The notes under the pieces were generated by a model. That model saw nothing but the letters and a program-made list of their open reading frames with translations, had not been told where the DNA came from and did no database searches. The translations under genes and the position numbers were made by a program. DNA of 64,000 bases from Massilia frigida (GTDB lineage Bacteria; Pseudomonadota; Gammaproteobacteria; Burkholderiales; Burkholderiaceae_D). Within the stretch, counting starts at the first letter, position 1; each line of letters opens with the position of its first letter. Where the stretch lies: positions 62,001-126,000 of the forward strand of contig NZ_WHJG01000009.1 in the NCBI RefSeq assembly GCF_011682175.1, given 5' to 3'. Below, one piece after another: positions 34,147-43,062 of this stretch.

Positions 34147-37100
34147 ATGACTTCGCCATGGCGCAGCTTTGCATGTGTATTCCTGGCGGTCGTGGGCATG
34201 GCCGCTTTTCCAACACGGCTGGTGGCGCAACCGACCATCATCGACTCCGGGCGGCACCTGCTGCCGCCTCCGGACAAGCTGCCGGGGCAACCCGAGGCGC
34301 GGATCGACATCGCGCGCCAGAAGCCCCGGCACTGGGACTTTGAAGATGGCACCCTGCAAGGTTTCACCTTCGAATCGGTCATGGGCGTCACCGGAAGCGC
34401 CTTCCACAACCAGCCCACCTTCGGCGATAACGTCTCCAGCAAGCGGGCCCTGGACACGGCATCGCTGCGCCTGCCGCCGGACCCCTGTGCCGGCCTGGTG
34501 CTGGACGAGGCGAGCACCTGCGAATTTGGCGCGGGCGCACAGTTATCCTATCTCACCCGGCTCAATGCCGATTTCACGCGCCTGCGCAACAATTTGGCGA
34601 CGGTGGGCGGCAGCTATGCCAATACACCTTTTCCGATCGGGAAGAAAGGCCTGTACTGGCTCGGCACCGCGGAACACCGGCCCTCCGCTTACGCGCGCGC
34701 CAACACCATGCGCCTTGCCATTCCCTCGCACCTTCCCTCGGCCGCTTGGGGCAACCTGCAGGGCGAGCGCCGCGTGGGACGCATCGTGTCACCCGAGATC
34801 GAACTGCAGCACGACTACTTTCACTTGCTGGTGGGCGGTGGCTGCACGGCCGATGTCGGCGTGTATCTCCAGCACCGGCGTCCGGTGCTGGGCGAGGGGG
34901 CGGTCGGCCGCGACGACCTGCCTGGCTTGCCGGGCAGCGGCGGCCGGCGCAGCGCGCCGGCGCTGAGCTATGTCTGGGAGACGCTGCTCGATCGCGACGG
35001 GCGTCCGGTTGCCGCGCGCGGCCACTGCATCGAAAACATGGTGCGGGTGTCCTTCAACATCGGCAATTTGCGCGGCACCAGGGCGCGCATCATGATCGAG
35101 GACCGGGCCACCGGGACCTGGGGCCATATCAACGTGGACGATATCTGGCTGACCAATACCGCGCCGGCGCCAAGCTCGCGCGATACCGATCCGGTATGGG
35201 GCGTGGCCGACCTGCATGCCCATCTGATGAACGAGAAAGCCTTCACCGCCTACGGCGCGGGTGGCCGGATTCCGGAAGCGCGCGCACTGTGGGGCAGTGC
35301 CTTCGGCCCCATCAGTTCACTGGGTAATTGCAACGACACCCACACCACCAACGACCTCCATTTCAAGCCGCACCAGGACGAGCTCCTCGGCACCACCTAC
35401 ACGCTGTGCCGCGATGTCTGCCTGAATCTGCTCGAAGGCGCCGGCGTGCCCAACCTGCCGGGCGACCAGCTCTCGCAGGACGGGGTGTTCGGGGGCTATC
35501 ACAACAACAGTGAAAGCGGCTACCCGACCTTCAAGAACTGGCCGATGTGGTATTCGTCCATCCACCAGCAGATGCACTGGACCTGGGTCGAGCGTGCCTA
35601 CCAGGGAGGCGTGCGGCTGATGGTGGCGACAGTCGGCAACTCGGAGGTCATTTCCTTCGCCATGGTCAAGGAGAAGAACCTGCCGTTCAGCTCCGACCAG
35701 GATGCGCTCGCCCTGCAAATTCCCGCGATTAAGGAATTCGCGCGCCTCAATTCCAGCTGGGCGCAGGTCGCCTACACGCCACAGGAGGCACGCCGCATCA
35801 TCAACGGCGGCAAGCTGGCGATCGTCATCGGCGTCGAACTCGATCACATCATGGACAGCAAACGCTGCGATCCCGCTGTCGGCACGCTCGCCCACCATAC
35901 GGCGCGCGAATACGCACACCCCGGCCCGTGGGCATCGCAAACGGGCGTGGACCTGGGTAGCGGCGGGAGCATCGCAACGGCCGCGCAGTTCATCGGTGCG
36001 CAGACCCGGGTCATGCATACCGACGCTCATCCCGAAACCTGTACGCCGTCCCAGATCGAGGCGCGCGTCGAGGCGCTGTACCGCGAAGGGGTACGCCATG
36101 TCATTCCGGTCCACTTTTCGGACAGCATGCTGGGCGGTTATGCGATCACCAGCGACCTGTTCGTCGCCAGCGCCATCTTTGGCGACGCGTCGGCCCGCAT
36201 GCCCACGCTGATGACGCAGGAGGAGCTGACCGCACAGTATGGCAACAGCGTGCGCCCGTTCGTTCCCGTGCCGCGCGAAATCTACCCTGGCGAAAACAGC
36301 GACCGCGAGGAGCGCTGGCGGCGCGCGCTCCCGCTATCGTTCAAATTGTCCGAAGTGACGGTGCCGATCTGGGCGAAGCTCGCCCCGGAGAGCATTCTCG
36401 ACGGCAGTATCGTCCCGCCGGGCATCGGGCGCACGATTGTCCAGCACGTGGCAGGACAATGCATCGACGACCCCGTTGCACGCGGAATCGCCGCTTTCTT
36501 TTCGCTCGGCGCGAGTGAACTGTCGTGCGCATTGTCGACCCTCACCGCAGCGGCCATCGACGCCGTGCGCAACGCGCTTCCGTATGAAGGTGCGACCGAT
36601 TCCCCGGCCATGGTGCCGCTGGCCCTGGACCAGCCGAAACGCGACCTGCCGTTTCACGTCAACGCGCGCGGCCTGAGCGGCGACGGCGAACGCTTCGTGC
36701 GCTCGATGATGCGGCACGCAATGATGATCGACCTCCAGCACGGGTCCGAACGAACCAAGAACGACATCCTCGCATTGACCGGCCCTTATCCGGTCATGGC
36801 GTCGCATGGCGGTGTGCAGACAGGCCTGACGCGTCACACCGAGAACGTACTGTCGCGCAAGCAGATGCGCGATGTCTACGCGCCGCCCGCCGGCTTCACG
36901 CCCGGGTTGGTGGGGCTCGGCATGCAGTCGTCGGCTGCGCTGGTGGAGCAGATCAGGGAGGTGGCCACCGGTGGCTCGCCGTCCGAAGCACAGCGCGCGG
37001 TGGCGCTGCACACGCGCGGCGTGGCCCTCGGCAGCGATTTCAACGGTTTGGACTGGCACGCGGCGCCGCGCTTCGGCCGCTTCGCGTTCTATCACGGTAC

Positions 37101-37548
37101 TGGCAGCGGCAACCCGGCGCGCGAGCGCAGCGAACGGCAGCGGTCCGGACGCCATGGCGGCATCGGCAACCTGGTCAACTATGCGCCCTATCCAGCCGGG
37201 ACCAATCCGTGGGCAAGCACCTTGCCGGAGTGCGATCCGGCCTGTGACAGCTGGAGCGCGCGCATGGCCACGCACACGCCGCTGAACGCCCACCAGGTGA
37301 GCCGTGACGGCGTCACGACGCGCAGCTTCGACATCAATTACGACGGCTTGGCGCACTACGGCATGATCCCCGATTTCTTGCAGGAGCTGATAGTGCTTGG
37401 CACCGGTGCGGAAGAAATGGGCAGCTTGTTCCGTTCGGCCGAATCGCTGATCCGGATGTGGGAAGAATCGTGCTTCCTGGCCTATCAGGAAGGGACTACG
37501 CCTTCGAGCCTGGTGCGCGGATGCGGAGAACGCCGCTTGTACGAATAG
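34147..37548 (+). CDS. Very large secreted metallohydrolase, peptidase M19-like
   Basis: 1133 residues, ATG after GAGGGGG. The signal peptide ends near residue 25. Residues 30-350 are an N-terminal extension with beta-sandwich-like strands (HWDFEDGTLQGFTFESVMGV, ending IMIEDRATGTWGHINVDDIW). The catalytic part starts at WGVADLHAHLMNE (about 355), with an H-x-H metal pair. It continues with GVELDHIMDSKRC, GVRHVIPVHFSDSMLGGYAI, DLQHGSERTKNDIL, PVMASHGGVQTG and VALGSDFNGLDW, which follows the order of M19 membrane dipeptidases (Zn ligands H, D/H, E, H, H and a final D). It is about three times longer than usual M19 enzymes. Substrate unknown; singleton gene. Confidence 0.8.
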   Translation: MTSPWRSFACVFLAVVGMAAFPTRLVAQPTIIDSGRHLLPPPDKLPGQPEARIDIARQKPRHWDFEDGTLQGFTFESVMGVTGSAFHNQPTFGDNVSSKRALDTASLRLPPDPCAGLVLDEASTCEFGAGAQLSYLTRLNADFTRLRNNLATVGGSYANTPFPIGKKGLYWLGTAEHRPSAYARANTMRLAIPSHLPSAAWGNLQGERRVGRIVSPEIELQHDYFHLLVGGGCTADVGVYLQHRRPVLGEGAVGRDDLPGLPGSGGRRSAPALSYVWETLLDRDGRPVAARGHCIENMVRVSFNIGNLRGTRARIMIEDRATGTWGHINVDDIWLTNTAPAPSSRDTDPVWGVADLHAHLMNEKAFTAYGAGGRIPEARALWGSAFGPISSLGNCNDTHTTNDLHFKPHQDELLGTTYTLCRDVCLNLLEGAGVPNLPGDQLSQDGVFGGYHNNSESGYPTFKNWPMWYSSIHQQMHWTWVERAYQGGVRLMVATVGNSEVISFAMVKEKNLPFSSDQDALALQIPAIKEFARLNSSWAQVAYTPQEARRIINGGKLAIVIGVELDHIMDSKRCDPAVGTLAHHTAREYAHPGPWASQTGVDLGSGGSIATAAQFIGAQTRVMHTDAHPETCTPSQIEARVEALYREGVRHVIPVHFSDSMLGGYAITSDLFVASAIFGDASARMPTLMTQEELTAQYGNSVRPFVPVPREIYPGENSDREERWRRALPLSFKLSEVTVPIWAKLAPESILDGSIVPPGIGRTIVQHVAGQCIDDPVARGIAAFFSLGASELSCALSTLTAAAIDAVRNALPYEGATDSPAMVPLALDQPKRDLPFHVNARGLSGDGERFVRSMMRHAMMIDLQHGSERTKNDILALTGPYPVMASHGGVQTGLTRHTENVLSRKQMRDVYAPPAGFTPGLVGLGMQSSAALVEQIREVATGGSPSEAQRAVALHTRGVALGSDFNGLDWHAAPRFGRFAFYHGTGSGNPARERSERQRSGRHGGIGNLVNYAPYPAGTNPWASTLPECDPACDSWSARMATHTPLNAHQVSRDGVTTRSFDINYDGLAHYGMIPDFLQELIVLGTGAEEMGSLFRSAESLIRMWEESCFLAYQEGTTPSSLVRGCGERRLYE

Positions 37549-37714
37549 CCCGCCATGGGTACAGCGCCCACCTTTGCCGGCAGGCCTTCATCGGCCGTCG
37601 GGGCCGCAACCCGATGCAGGACGCAGTGCGTCGCGAATTGCGCTGGGCCCAGGGAGCGCCGCGCCGTCGAACCGGAAGCGAGCGTCCGGCCAACGGCGCA
37701 GAGTGCGGCGCTAC

Positions 37715-39082
37715 TCAGCGCGGCGCCGCGATCCGCACGACGAAGCGGCAACCGCGCCCGCCAGGACCCGGCGCCAGCGTGACCGTGCCATTCATGCGCA
37801 AGGCGGCCTGCCTGACGATCGCCAGGCCGAGGCCCGAGCCGGTCTTGTCCTGCGACCGGGCGCGGTAAAAGCGTTCGAAGACATGCGCCAGATCCGCCTG
37901 CGCGATACCCGGTCCATCATCGGCCACCGCCAGCATCAGATAGCCGTCGTCTTGCTGAACCAGTTCGAGCGCAATATTGGCACCGGCACCCGCATAGCGC
38001 AGCGCGTTATCGAGTAGGTTGTTCAGGATCGATTGAAACGCATCCACCTCGAGCGTGAACGGCAGGCGCTCGGGCGCCTCCAGGCCCAGTTCGATGCCGT
38101 TCTCGATCGCTGTCGGTGCCGCCCGCGCGAGTTCGTCGCGCACCAGGCGTGCCACGTCGATGGTGCCGGTGTCGCCCATGCGCGTGCCGTCCATGCGCGC
38201 CAGCGCCAGCTGCTGCGCGATCAGGTGCGAGGCGCGGCCAATCGCCTGGTCGAGATGCCGCTGCGCCTCGCGCCTCCCCTCCAGTTCAGGCTCGATGGCC
38301 AGCACGTGGGCCTGGGCGGAAATGACCGCCATCGGTGTGCGCAGTTCGTGCGCGGCGTCCTGGACGAAGCCATGTTCGCGGGCGACTTTCTCGCGCAGTT
38401 GCGCAAGCAGGCGGTCCAGCGCTCCCGCCAGCGGCGTCAGCTCGGCATAGATCGGGTCGACGCCGGTGGGCGACATGTCGTCGGCGCCGCGCGCGGCGAT
38501 CCGTTTGCTCATTTGCCGCAGCGGGCGCATGCCGCGCGATACGGCAATCCAGACCGGCAGCAGAAAGCAGGGAAAGGCGATCAGCAGGTAATAGACCAGG
38601 TCGCGCGTGATCGACAGCAGCAAAAAGCCGTCGTCCACCCTCGACCCGGCCACCGTGACCGACCAGCGCCCGGCCATGCCCTTGAAAACCCGGAACGAGC
38701 GGCCATTCACACGCGCCGTGGTGATCGTGCTTGTGTCGCCGCGCGGCAGTGCGGTGCCGGCCGCGGGCGATGAATACAAACGCGTTCCATCCTGATCGTT
38801 CAGCTGGATCAGCATGACTGCCGGAATGTCGTAGGTGCGGTAGAGCCGCTCGATCTGTTCCGATGTGGCTGCGGCGACGGCGCGTGCTTGTCCCGCATTG
38901 TCGAGCCGCGCCAGCGATGCGGCCAGTCCCTGTCCCACCTCCTGGATGCTCTTGTCCGTGACGGCCGGATCTACCGCCTCGATGAATATCACCGCCAACA
39001 ACAACATCCAGGCGATGAAAAACGCCATCATCAGCGCCAGGACCACGCGCCTGACCAGCGTGGGACGCAGGAAATTCAGCAT
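37715..39082 (-). CDS. Sensor histidine kinase, QseC/OmpR-partner type
   Basis: 455 residues with two TM helices (about 12-34 and 162-182) flanking a 125-residue periplasmic sensor. A HAMP-like region follows (about 185-235), then HisKA with FVQDAAHELRTPMAVISAQA (phospho-His245). HATPase_c has LNNLLDNALRYAGAGANIAL, DDGPGIAQADLAHVFERFYR and TGSGLGLAIVRQA. The ATG lies 7 bases inside the end of the regulator gene, so the two are translationally coupled. The stimulus cannot be inferred from the sensor. Confidence 0.95.
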   Translation of the reverse strand: MLNFLRPTLVRRVVLALMMAFFIAWMLLLAVIFIEAVDPAVTDKSIQEVGQGLAASLARLDNAGQARAVAAATSEQIERLYRTYDIPAVMLIQLNDQDGTRLYSSPAAGTALPRGDTSTITTARVNGRSFRVFKGMAGRWSVTVAGSRVDDGFLLLSITRDLVYYLLIAFPCFLLPVWIAVSRGMRPLRQMSKRIAARGADDMSPTGVDPIYAELTPLAGALDRLLAQLREKVAREHGFVQDAAHELRTPMAVISAQAHVLAIEPELEGRREAQRHLDQAIGRASHLIAQQLALARMDGTRMGDTGTIDVARLVRDELARAAPTAIENGIELGLEAPERLPFTLEVDAFQSILNNLLDNALRYAGAGANIALELVQQDDGYLMLAVADDGPGIAQADLAHVFERFYRARSQDKTGSGLGLAIVRQAALRMNGTVTLAPGPGGRGCRFVVRIAAPR

Positions 39083-39735
39083 GGGACGAGCATGTAGCCA
39101 ACCCCGCGCACGGTGCGGATCCGGTGCCCGCCTATCTTGCCGCGCAAGTTAAAGATATGCACGTCGATGGCGCCAAAGTTGACCGGCTCGCCGAGCGGTT
39201 CGAGGCGCTCGGACAGCGCGCTTTTCGAGACCACGATGCCCGGTTCGCGCGCAAGTTCGAGCATCAGCTGAAATTCGCGGCGCGACAAATCGACGGGACT
39301 GCCGGCCAGCCGCATCAGATAGGATTTTGGCTCCAGTTCCAGGTCGCCGATGGTCCACACCTGCCTGGACTGCTGCGCATAGCGGCGCAGCACGGCGCGC
39401 ATGCGCGAGGCCAGTTCCACCGTGGCGAAAGGCTTGACGATGAAATCGTCCGCACCGCCGTCGAGCCCCGCGATACGCTCTTCCAGTGCGGCGCGGGCCG
39501 TCATGATAATGATGGGAATTGCCACGCCCTCGCGGCGCCAGCGGGCCAGCAGCGTTTGCCCGTCGCCGTCCGGCAGCGACAGGTCCAGCAGGATGCAGGC
39601 GTAATGCAGGCCCTCGAACGAACGCGGCGCGTCGGCGGCCTGGCGCAGCCACTCGCTGCTGAAACCTTCCAGGTTGAGCGCTTTCTGCAGGGCCCGGCCG
39701 AGGTCGAGATCGTCTTCAATAATCAGTATGTGCAT
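39076..39735 (-). CDS. OmpR-family response regulator
   Basis: 219 residues. The receiver has the EDD acidic triad at 7-9, phospho-acceptor Asp51 (LLDLSLPDGDG) and Lys101 (VKPFATVELASRM). The winged-helix output domain covers about 128-216 (VDLSRREFQLMLELAREPGI, LSERLEPLGEPVNFGAIDVH, RIRTVRGVGYML). It is closest in style to QseB/PmrA-like regulators. First gene of the pair with the kinase. It is divergent from the serine hydrolase gene at 39824 across 88 bp, where its operator might lie. Confidence 0.96.
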   Translation of the reverse strand: MHILIIEDDLDLGRALQKALNLEGFSSEWLRQAADAPRSFEGLHYACILLDLSLPDGDGQTLLARWRREGVAIPIIIMTARAALEERIAGLDGGADDFIVKPFATVELASRMRAVLRRYAQQSRQVWTIGDLELEPKSYLMRLAGSPVDLSRREFQLMLELAREPGIVVSKSALSERLEPLGEPVNFGAIDVHIFNLRGKIGGHRIRTVRGVGYMLVPC

Positions 39736-39823
39736 CGCTCATTATAGATGTGCCGGTCTTAAGATTTGCAAAAGATTACTGTTGCGATAATCGCGTCTTA
39801 CTTTGAACTGAAGAAGGAGTCGC

Positions 39824-41053
39824 ATGAAATTGTTATCGTATCTACCTGGCGCAACGCAGGCCGTCACTGGCGCCGCTTTCATTGCCGTTCTGGCCGGATG
39901 TGGCGGCGGAAGCGGCGGCGACGTGGCGTCGAATGCCGGCACATCGCTCGGGTGCGTGGCGCAGCGGCCAGGCGCATCGGCGGCCGAACTGCTTGCTTGC
40001 AGCGCCGATTTGAATGGCAAAATCGACGCCGTCATGACGCCCTTCATGGCCGCCAACGGGATCACCGCAGCCACGGTGGCCGTGGCCAAGGAGGGTGTCA
40101 TGCTCGCCGAACGTGGCTATGGCCATCGCGATAGCGCCCGCCGGATTCCCCTGCCGGCCGATGCCATGTTCATCACCGCCAGCATCGTCAAGCCGGTCAC
40201 TGCGGCGGCGATCCAGAAACTGGCGCGCGAGCGCAAGCTTGCCCTCACCGACCATGTGTTTTGTACCGGGCTGAACGCACCGTGCTGGCTGGCGCGCGAA
40301 CTGCAGCCGGCGTTGCCCGATGCCCGGGTGGGCGCGATCACCATCGCGCAGCTGCTGGAACATCAAGGTGGCTGGGATGCCGACATCAGCGGCGACCCGA
40401 TGCAATCCGAGTTCGATATCCAGCAATCGCTCGGCTTGTCGGTGCCGCCGCAACAGGACGATATCATTCGCTTTGTCATGCGCCAGCAACTCGATTTCGT
40501 GCCCGGTTCAACAACGGCATATTCGAATTTTGGCTATCTGGTGCTCGGACAGATCATCGAAAAAGCGTCCGGGTCGAGCTACTTGACGTACGTTCAAGAC
40601 AACATCATGGGCCCGCTGGGCATTCCAAAGGCCGATTTCGAGGTGATGCGGTCGCTGATGCGCGATCGGCATCCGCGCGAACCGCATTACATCACGACGT
40701 TAATGGCGCCCAGCGTCTTTGTGCCCGGCACCACTGTCCTGGCGCTCGACGGCGCAGTCCGCGCCGAAAATTGGGCCCCCGCCGGTCAGATCATCTCCAC
40801 GGCGAAGGCGATGACGCTATTCGCGGCCCACTACCGCATTCCGGACGGCGTGCCGCTGGCGGGCGCGAAAAATAATAGTGGATTCAGTGGCGCCGATCCC
40901 GGCGTTGCAACCGTGCTGCGCCAACTGCCGTCGGGCATCAGTTACGCGGTGATGATGAATAAGCTGGACGAAAACAATCCATCGGGCGATGCATCGTATC
41001 AGCTCCAAATTCTGCATCGGATCGAGGCAGTGCTCAAGGACGCGGGCCTGTAA
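39824..41053 (+). CDS. Serine hydrolase, class C beta-lactamase-like lipoprotein
   Basis: 409 residues. The signal segment ends IAVLAGC with a lipobox Cys26. The catalytic S-x-x-K is Ser120-Ile-Val-Lys123 (MFITASIVKPVTAAAIQKLA) and the Tyr motif is Tyr233-Ser-Asn235 (TTAYSNFGYLVLGQIIEKA), as in class C and DD-peptidase or esterase relatives. A HQGGWD stretch near 180-185 is typical of the EstB-like group. The family covers peptidases, esterases and weak beta-lactamases; resistance is not implied. AAGGAG precedes the ATG. It is divergent from a two-component system. Confidence 0.92.
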   Translation: MKLLSYLPGATQAVTGAAFIAVLAGCGGGSGGDVASNAGTSLGCVAQRPGASAAELLACSADLNGKIDAVMTPFMAANGITAATVAVAKEGVMLAERGYGHRDSARRIPLPADAMFITASIVKPVTAAAIQKLARERKLALTDHVFCTGLNAPCWLARELQPALPDARVGAITIAQLLEHQGGWDADISGDPMQSEFDIQQSLGLSVPPQQDDIIRFVMRQQLDFVPGSTTAYSNFGYLVLGQIIEKASGSSYLTYVQDNIMGPLGIPKADFEVMRSLMRDRHPREPHYITTLMAPSVFVPGTTVLALDGAVRAENWAPAGQIISTAKAMTLFAAHYRIPDGVPLAGAKNNSGFSGADPGVATVLRQLPSGISYAVMMNKLDENNPSGDASYQLQILHRIEAVLKDAGL

Positions 41054-41219
41054 CTGCCTCTAAAGCTGAGGGAAGGGGCGCACAGAGGCCACGGCTGTAT
41101 GCCGCACTTGCGCACCGGGCCGGTTTCAGCTGACAAACCGGCAAAGATCATTGTCGCTTACCAGAGCGTATCGCTGCCACAGGAAGACAGATGGCGAGTC
41201 TGTTCCGGCCAGGATCGTT

Positions 41220-42113
41220 TCAAGATAGACGCCGCCTGAGGTCGTCCAGCAGCCATCGTCCGGCAGGGCCGAGCGTGCGGCTGCGCTGATGCGCCGCATA
41301 GATCGTCAGCCCCTCGGGGGGCGTCGGATCGTGCTCGATATGCAGCGCAACCAGGCTCCCGGCAGCCATCAATCGAGACACGAGATGGTCGGGCATGCGG
41401 CACCATCCGAAACCGCCGAGCAGGAAGTCCAGGCGCCGGCCGAGATCCACGAAGCGCCAAAGTTTTCCGCTCGCAATCCCGAAGTTGTCACTGCCGGAAT
41501 TGACGGGGTCTGACAGCACAAGCTGGACGTAGGGCTCCAGATCGGTCTGCGTCGCCGGACGTCCCAGCAAAGCAAGTGGATGCCCTGGCGCCACCACAGC
41601 CTGCATGCCGACCCGCAGCAGCGGATAGGCGGCAATGTCGTCTGGAATGGAAGGAAGCAGCAGGCAGATGCCGATGGCGGCCGGGTCGCTTCGCAGGCGT
41701 CTCAACGAGCCGCCCAGGCCTTCTGTCGAAAAGCTGACTGGCAGATTCGGAAAAGTCCGGCTCAGCGCGGACAGGCTGTCGATGAATGGCGCCGTCGGCA
41801 CCAGCGGATCGATCGCAATGACAAGCTCCGGTTCCAAGCCCGAGCGCGTCCCCATGGCCACTCCCTCGAACCGGGCAGCGCTCGCCAGGACCAATCGCGC
41901 CTGCGCGACCAGGACCCGTCCAGTCTCGGTCAACCGTGGGCGGTGGCCAGCGCGGTCAAACAGCAACACGCCTTGCACATCCTCCAGAGTCGCGATGGCC
42001 TAGCTAATGGCCGATTGCACGCGGCCTAGTTGTCGACCGGCGGCAGAAAAGCTCCCCGTGTCTGCGATCGTTACCAGAACACGTAACTGATCAAGCGTCA
42101 GATTTCCAATCAA
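41220..42113 (-). pseudogene. LysR-family regulator interrupted by in-frame TAG
   Basis: Read from TTG at 42113 (GGAGA upstream), 37 codons give the first part of a LysR helix-turn-helix: LTLDQLRVLVTIADTGSFSA, then GRQLGRVQSAIS. TAG follows at 42000-42002, and the same frame continues AIATLEDVQGVLLFDRAG and through a complete effector domain to 41220. The TAG sits where LysR proteins usually have Gln, His or Arg, so one C-to-T change in CAG would explain it. Restart at GTG 41978 would give a protein without DNA-binding helices. It is divergent from the azoreductase gene at 42280, its likely former target. A sequencing error or stop suppression cannot be excluded. Confidence 0.85.
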
Positions 42114-42279
42114 AATACATTCTCCATGGCGCACTCCATCACAATTACCGATGGATTTCATCATATTTTAATCTCTATCGGAAATATATTCGCGGCGATA
42201 CAGTGTGGGCACACAAGCAGCCTGATCGGCAAGCCTGCTTCAGGCGTTTCCCGCAATGCAATTTTTAAGGATGATTATC

Positions 42280-42897
42280 ATGACCAAGCTCTTGCTGATC
42301 GAGGCCAGCCCTCGTGGCCAACACTCCGTGTCGCGCAACATGGCGCGTCGTTTCGTGCACGACTGGCTTGCCGTCCACCCGGATGGCGAAGTGATCGAAC
42401 GCGACCTCATGGATGCCGGACTTCAGTTTGTCAGCGCTGCCTGGCTGCAGGCCTATTTCACCCCTGCGCAGCAGCATTCTCCCGAGATGGCGAAGGAGTT
42501 ACAGCTCTCGGACGAACTCGTTGCGGAATTGCTCGGCGCCGATCACATTGTCATTGCAACGCCGGTCTACAACTACAACGTGCCGGCAGTGCTCAAGGCA
42601 TGGATCGACCATGTCGTTCGCAAGGGATTGACGCTGGGCTTCGATGGGAGCGGCCTGGTGACTGGCAAGAAGGCAACCGTATTGATCGCATCGGGTGGCA
42701 TCTATACCGAGGGATCGCCGATCCAGGATCGCGATATCGCAAGCCAATATCTGCGTCTCGTACTCGGCGTGATCGGGATGAGCGACGTGACATTCGTTGC
42801 CGGTGGCGGGGCCAAAGCGGTTGATTTAGGCGAGGCAAGCATGGAGCGCTTTGTGGAAAAGCTCGGCGCGGATATCAAATTGGCTGCCAGCGTGTGA
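42280..42897 (+). CDS. azoR: FMN-dependent NADH azoreductase / quinone reductase (AzoR family)
   Basis: 205 residues from the ATG at 42280 (AAGGATG upstream). The flavodoxin-like fold has the FMN phosphate loop [19 protein letters not shown], then [20 protein letters not shown] (the MYN-type FMN contact), [20 protein letters not shown] and [13 protein letters not shown]. This matches the AzoR family, which carries out two-electron reduction of quinones and azo dyes using NAD(P)H. It is divergent from the interrupted LysR gene, a common regulator-target layout; loss of that regulator may alter its expression. Confidence 0.93.
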   Translation: MTKLLLIEASPRGQHSVSRNMARRFVHDWLAVHPDGEVIERDLMDAGLQFVSAAWLQAYFTPAQQHSPEMAKELQLSDELVAELLGADHIVIATPVYNYNVPAVLKAWIDHVVRKGLTLGFDGSGLVTGKKATVLIASGGIYTEGSPIQDRDIASQYLRLVLGVIGMSDVTFVAGGGAKAVDLGEASMERFVEKLGADIKLAASV

Positions 42898-43062
42898 CCT
42901 TGCCAAGCCCGCGCCCTCATGCGCCGCGCGCGGTCGGCCTCGCTTCAGTCAGGAGCAACTGGTCAGCGGCGCGCTGGACCTGTTTCCCAGCGCATCGCCA
43001 ACCAGCCATGCCGGCGCCGGTTCAGGATGGATACATCCCCAACCGGCGGGGTCGTCGGATCA

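Noticed and set aside
39824..41053. Antibiotic-resistance beta-lactamase
   Set aside because: SxxK and YSN are present, but these are shared by esterases and peptidases; the lipoprotein form and the motif HQGGWD fit the broader serine hydrolase group, so no resistance call is made.
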